Assembly (NCBI GenBank): GCA_003454065.1
Contig: DMKZ01000104.1
Span: forward strand, 1 to 16,242
Length of the DNA: 16,242 nt
Reading direction: 5' to 3'
Source: Spirochaetaceae bacterium
GTDB taxonomy: Bacteria > Spirochaetota > Spirochaetia > Sphaerochaetales > Sphaerochaetaceae
Numbering within the stretch: position 1 is the stretch's first letter; each line of letters starts with the position of its first letter. Positions 13,487 to 16,242 of the stretch are shown one piece after another. The translations under genes and the position numbers were made by a program. The notes under the pieces were generated by a model. That model saw only the letters and a list, made by a program, of their open reading frames with translations. It was not told where the DNA came from and ran no database searches.

Positions 13487-14833
13487 TCACATGTTTCCCA
13501 TATATTCGCGCATGAAATCCGCCCATTTAGTTTCGAGGTAGAAATCCAGAAAATCGCCGGACTCGGCTTTGTATTTGCCGTATTGCCCCGCATTGCAGGG
13601 AAAGTTGATGCCAAGTCCCGAAAAGACATTTCCGTCAATGTCTGTGGCTTTCACAGCGGGCACAAGTTCGGAGAACGAAGCGGCAAGCGCAGCTATGTCA
13701 ATGTCGCCCGACATATTGTTCGCAAAGCACATCAAATCCACCGCTTCCGGAATGGTATCATCCAGCAGCACGATAGAATCTCTGATTCGCTTCAAATGCG
13801 TGAAGTCTGTTTTCGCAAAACCGATCAGGCTTTCGCAAAAAGCATCGAATACAGGCGTGAATTCGGAGAACCTCGATGTTTCGACATAGCTATAGACTAT
13901 ATTGATTATGTTGTTTTTCTGACGGTTGTAGAAGCTTTCGACAAGAAATCCCGGAAACTCCTCCTTCGAATACCCGTTTTTCAAATATCCGGCAATCGCC
14001 TCGTAGTCGCTTCCGTTCGCCAATATCTCGGTAAGCGGAGCGGCCACATAATCGGCAAGATCGCGAAGCTGAAATGCCACTTCGATCATCTGCATGTCGC
14101 AGCAATCGAATTGCATCAGATCTAAATGACAACCTTTCCTGTTCTCGAAATTGCGAATAGCCTTTGCCATGTCGATGATGCGCATAGACGAAGCGCCCGA
14201 ATTATTAGTGTTGTCGTCGCGAATCACGGATTTGGGAATGAGTCCGTCCGAATGAACGCCAAAACCATGGCTCCAAATATTGAGTATCATGTGTTTGGCA
14301 GGATAATGCGCGCAGGCGAATTCCAAAAAGCATTGCAAATTCACCGAGTCGGCCATATTGAGTTCGCCCATCTCCGATATGATATCATCGTTCATCATGC
14401 CGGGATTGCAGGTGATGTAGTACAAATCCGCGCCTTTTCTGTCTTCTTCGGCCGCATCGTAGCCGGAATGCCTGTCCAAAAGAACAAGAATGTTCGCATT
14501 CGAGCTTGAACCTACCTTCTGAAGCGATTTCAAGTTCTTAATCGCATCGGGTTCGAGATCGTTGTCGGCTGCCATATACACCAGATACGTAACCTCTTTT
14601 TCGGGGCAAACATCGAAAGACGAAATATTCTGCCAAACGGCTGGCACGCCACCGTCTTTCCCGTTTGAAGGGTTGCCATCTTGCTTGCCTCCATCGGCAT
14701 CGGAGCCGGAACCTGTCTGATCTCCCGACTCGGATTGTTCTCCGGATGCGCCATTCGCATTGCACGAAGCAAAGCCGATGGCATGCAGCAATACGAGCGT
14801 CAAAAATACGCATTTGAACTTGGCAAACGACAT
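13487..14833 (-). CDS. Clostripain-family (C11) cysteine peptidase lipoprotein
   Basis: A 448-residue probable lipoprotein. Residues 1-23 form a signal peptide ending in GFASC, with C24 the likely lipidated cysteine. FAS in place of the usual LxG/A is an unusual but acceptable lipobox. Residues 25-65 are a flexible Gly/Ser/Asp-rich tether. The peptidase domain follows: VTYLVYMAADNDLE (81-94), NIWSHGFG with H189, and LMQFDCCDMQMIEV with C245, matching the His/Cys dyad of C11 peptidases (FDACLM in relatives). Such enzymes cleave after Arg or Lys. I see no obvious internal maturation linker as in two-chain clostripain. It should sit on the outer side of a membrane and degrade or process peptides. 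The start is ATG 14833, the first codon after a -10 box 6 nt upstream. No Shine-Dalgarno site. Confidence 0.88.
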   Translation of the reverse strand: MSFAKFKCVFLTLVLLHAIGFASCNANGASGEQSESGDQTGSGSDADGGKQDGNPSNGKDGGVPAVWQNISSFDVCPEKEVTYLVYMAADNDLEPDAIKNLKSLQKVGSSSNANILVLLDRHSGYDAAEEDRKGADLYYITCNPGMMNDDIISEMGELNMADSVNLQCFLEFACAHYPAKHMILNIWSHGFGVHSDGLIPKSVIRDDNTNNSGASSMRIIDMAKAIRNFENRKGCHLDLMQFDCCDMQMIEVAFQLRDLADYVAAPLTEILANGSDYEAIAGYLKNGYSKEEFPGFLVESFYNRQKNNIINIVYSYVETSRFSEFTPVFDAFCESLIGFAKTDFTHLKRIRDSIVLLDDTIPEAVDLMCFANNMSGDIDIAALAASFSELVPAVKATDIDGNVFSGLGINFPCNAGQYGKYKAESGDFLDFYLETKWADFMREYMGNM

Positions 14834-14839
14834 GATAGG

Positions 14840-14868
14840 ATTTTAAAGCTAAAGGTTTCTTTCGTCAA
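14840..14868 (-). promoter_or_regulatory. Promoter of the clostripain-like gene, predicted leaderless
   Basis: On the minus strand TTGACG (14868-14863) and TAAAAT (14845-14840) are 17 bp apart. Six bases separate the -10 box from ATG 14833, placing the expected transcription start on the A of the start codon. Confidence 0.75.
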
Positions 14869-14915
14869 AGACCGAATATCAAGACATCGAATCCTTCCCC
14901 AACAATATGTTATCC

Positions 14916-14932
14916 GTGGTTTTTAAAGCGCT
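14916..14932 (-). repeat. Gene-boundary motif, copy 9, abutting a stop codon
   Basis: On the minus strand it reads AGCGCTTTAAAAACCAC, directly after the TAG stop at 14933-14935 of the HTH/HATPase gene. It resembles the reference with one base deleted in the TTCT segment. Confidence 0.65.
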
Positions 14933-15931
14933 CTATAATACGTGTTTTATCGCCCTTTCGACATCGGGCGACATATTCAAACATTCGATTTTCAATTCCT
15001 CGTGCTTTTTGGCGAATACGGAGAACAATTCGTGAGCAAAGCCCTGACCTATCGTTCTAACGCCCTTAAAATCAAGAACCGCCACTTTGAATTTGTCCAA
15101 ACCGAAGCACAGCCTTCTGGCTTCAGAACGCGATATGGGTTGGCCGCTGGTCGAAACAAACCGAACCGGAACCACCGTCTTGTCGAATGAACATTCTGTG
15201 GTATAGGCATCGAAAACATCTTTCAAATCCAAAACCGTCGCATTGAATAGAATTATGGCGACGATAGTTCCGCGAGCTTCGTCAGAAACTTCCATGCATT
15301 GGGGATCATCTCCATGTCTTGAAACAAAAAAAGATTTGCCCTGCGACGAAATGCGAAAATAATCCATCGCTTTGGAAACGAAGAAAATGCCCTCTCCGGA
15401 ATGCCGTTGCGGATCTGTCGTAAGCTTCCCTTTGAAAAGAGCGAACACGGCATCATCTGCGTCTGTCATCCCATAATAATCAGATATTCCTTTGAATATG
15501 CCTATGCCGTCATCGCAGACTAACACCTCAGTGAACAAGGCATTCTTCGACACTGTAATCCGCAGATGCTCAGCCTTAGAGTGTTCGATGGCGTTATTGG
15601 CAATTTCCGTGAAAGCGTATTTCCATATATCCTGCGCATTCTCCGGCAAATCCGCAACGGCATCGAATAGCACGTCTTTGTAAATCCGCGCCTCGCTTAA
15701 GCCTTTATTCTCGTATTCGTATTCTTTGGGCTCCGCATTTCTTATCGAATATTTTCCATCGGAATCAAGGCGGATCAGGCCTTCATTTGCAAGCGAATTC
15801 ACATACTTGTAAGCAGTTGTTCTGGAAACCCCAAAAGCTTGCACGGTTTTCGATATGAAATCGTCCTTTTGATAGATCTTTTCAAGAATATATCTTTTAA
15901 TCGCTTCTCGCTTGGTGCAATCAAATGACAT
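14933..15931 (-). CDS. HTH - HATPase - STAS-like (DUF4325) regulator
   Basis: A 332-residue protein with three parts. Residues 5-62 are a winged helix: FISKTVQAFGVSRTTAYKYV carries the recognition helix. Residues about 85-205 are a GHKL/HATPase domain, with N-box TEIANNAIEHS (E109, N112, N113), CDDGIGIF (139-146) and HSGEGIFFVSKAMD (177-190). Residues about 257-323 form a STAS-like DUF4325 domain (PISRSEARRL, VAVLDFKGVRTIGQGFAHEL). There is no histidine phosphoacceptor helix, so it is unlikely to be a two-component kinase. The ATPase part resembles anti-sigma kinases of the RsbW/SpoIIAB kind, and the STAS part their antagonists, here fused with a DNA-binding domain. It probably acts as an ATP-dependent one-component regulator; its ligand and targets are unknown. 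ATG 15931 lies 6 nt after a perfect -10 box. The TAG stop abuts a motif copy. Confidence 0.87.
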   Translation of the reverse strand: MSFDCTKREAIKRYILEKIYQKDDFISKTVQAFGVSRTTAYKYVNSLANEGLIRLDSDGKYSIRNAEPKEYEYENKGLSEARIYKDVLFDAVADLPENAQDIWKYAFTEIANNAIEHSKAEHLRITVSKNALFTEVLVCDDGIGIFKGISDYYGMTDADDAVFALFKGKLTTDPQRHSGEGIFFVSKAMDYFRISSQGKSFFVSRHGDDPQCMEVSDEARGTIVAIILFNATVLDLKDVFDAYTTECSFDKTVVPVRFVSTSGQPISRSEARRLCFGLDKFKVAVLDFKGVRTIGQGFAHELFSVFAKKHEELKIECLNMSPDVERAIKHVL

Positions 15932-15937
15932 GTTTTT

Positions 15938-15966
15938 ATTATAATTTTAAATATGTGATTTGTAAA
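15938..15966 (-). promoter_or_regulatory. Promoter of the HTH/HATPase gene, predicted leaderless
   Basis: On the minus strand TTTACA (15966-15961) and TATAAT (15943-15938) are 17 bp apart. Six bases separate the -10 box from ATG 15931, and no Shine-Dalgarno site is present. Confidence 0.78.
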
Positions 15967-16066
15967 CATAGAAGCAATTCAGTCAAACTTATGGTCTTCT
16001 AAATTTCTAATATGGAATGCAAAAAAACTATTAAGATTGCCTTCAAGCAGTGCTCTGAGTTCTCGA

Positions 16067-16242
16067 TTACACGAACATGATCATATAAATCGGCAAGGTT
16101 ATCAGGTTGCCCTGCCGCAACAATACGTTCTTGTTTCCGAATACATATCCGATAGGCATCCTGTATCGGCTGGCATCATCGACCAGCTTGGGAATCGCTC
16201 TGAAATTGTTCTGATCGTTGCCGGATTTCACCTCTATGGGAA
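16067..16242 (-). CDS. C-terminus of a DUF4143-type AAA ATPase, cut by the window edge
   Basis: The minus strand is open from the right edge to a TAA at 16067-16069. It encodes 58 residues beginning PIEVKSGNDQNNFRAIPKLV and ending IYMIMFV. PIEVKSG is the ExK-type motif of the DUF4143 C-terminal domain (PMEIKSG in the gene at 4454), and the sequence from RMPIGYVFGNKNV to TLPIY is the usual family end. It is read in the same direction as the HTH/HATPase gene and 136 bp from it, so it may precede that gene, but the latter has its own promoter. Whether the ATPase is intact cannot be seen. The gap 15932-16066 holds that promoter and no gene. Confidence 0.85.
   Translation of the reverse strand, partial: PIEVKSGNDQNNFRAIPKLVDDASRYRMPIGYVFGNKNVLLRQGNLITLPIYMIMFV

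Noticed and set aside
778..14932. Integron attC sites as an explanation of the boundary motif
   Set aside because: The copies lack the RYYYAAC and GTTRRRY core sites and the long inverted structure of attC. Genes lie in both orientations and no integron integrase is seen.
778..14932. Terminal inverted repeats of an insertion sequence or MITE
   Set aside because: No transposase is seen, copies do not form paired inverted ends around a common unit, and I found no consistent target duplications.
16004..16019. Another boundary-motif copy (GGTCTTCTAAATTTC)
   Set aside because: Only CTTCTAAA matches, the GGCGC part is missing, and it does not adjoin a stop codon.
16000..16066. Intrinsic terminator for the right-edge ATPase
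   Set aside because: There is a run of seven T on the minus strand near 16021-16027, but I see no convincing stem before it.
1..16242. tRNA, rRNA or riboswitch genes
   Set aside because: I looked at the gaps on both strands and saw no cloverleaf, rRNA segment or recognised riboswitch core.

Overview
This window comes from a bacterial chromosome of moderate G+C content. It reads as an accessory region in which complete genes alternate with decaying gene remnants. The gene set includes AAA ATPases of the DUF4143/COG1373 type, a WYL regulator, a clostripain-like lipoprotein, a VIT/VWA surface protein and an HTH-HATPase-STAS regulator. That mix would fit a host-associated anaerobe such as a spirochaete (Treponema-like) or a fibrobacter/bacteroidete. 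No rRNA or marker gene is present, so the phylum is a guess.

Layout, left to right: (1) 1-900, a frameshifted unrecognised pseudogene on the minus strand. (2) 906-1541 ribonuclease HII (+), convergent with (3) 1587-4238, a P2B-type calcium-transporting ATPase (-) with a consensus promoter. (4) 4454-5797, an intact DUF4143 ATPase (+). (5) 5822-6260, the wreck of another such ATPase (-). (6) 6285-9152, a large exported VIT/VWA/TPR/beta-domain protein (-). (7) 9233-9786, two truncated genes facing each other, an ATPase C-terminal part and an AlbA_2-type N-terminal part. (8) 10043-11032 WYL regulator (+). (9) 11071-11149, three direct repeats with an exact 32-bp period. (10) 11104-11869, a cysteine-rich zinc-ribbon ORF and a possible 43-residue ORF (-). 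(11) 12083-13366, a second intact AAA ATPase (-). (12) 13487-14833, a clostripain-family lipoprotein (-). (13) 14933-15931, an HTH/HATPase/STAS-like regulator (-). (14) from 16067 to the right edge, the C-terminus of another DUF4143 ATPase (-).

Two patterns cut across the genes. First, a motif close to GGGCGCTTCTAAAAACCTGC recurs at almost every gene boundary. In four genes on both strands (ends at 5797, 6285, 11032 weakly, and 14933) it abuts the stop codon, and at 13487 it lies 3 nt away. Other copies lie beside gene fragments. It may be a gene-end processing or termination signal, or a recombination junction at which cassettes of one gene have been exchanged. Second, several genes (10043, 14833, 15931, perhaps 13366) have near-consensus sigma70 promoters whose -10 box lies only 6-12 nt from the ATG and no Shine-Dalgarno sequence, which suggests leaderless mRNAs. 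By contrast, the genes at 4454 and 9152 have strong Shine-Dalgarno sites.

No pathway joins the genes. Each is mostly a single-gene unit with its own promoter. Five complete or broken AAA ATPases in 16 kb suggest expansion and turnover of this poorly understood family.
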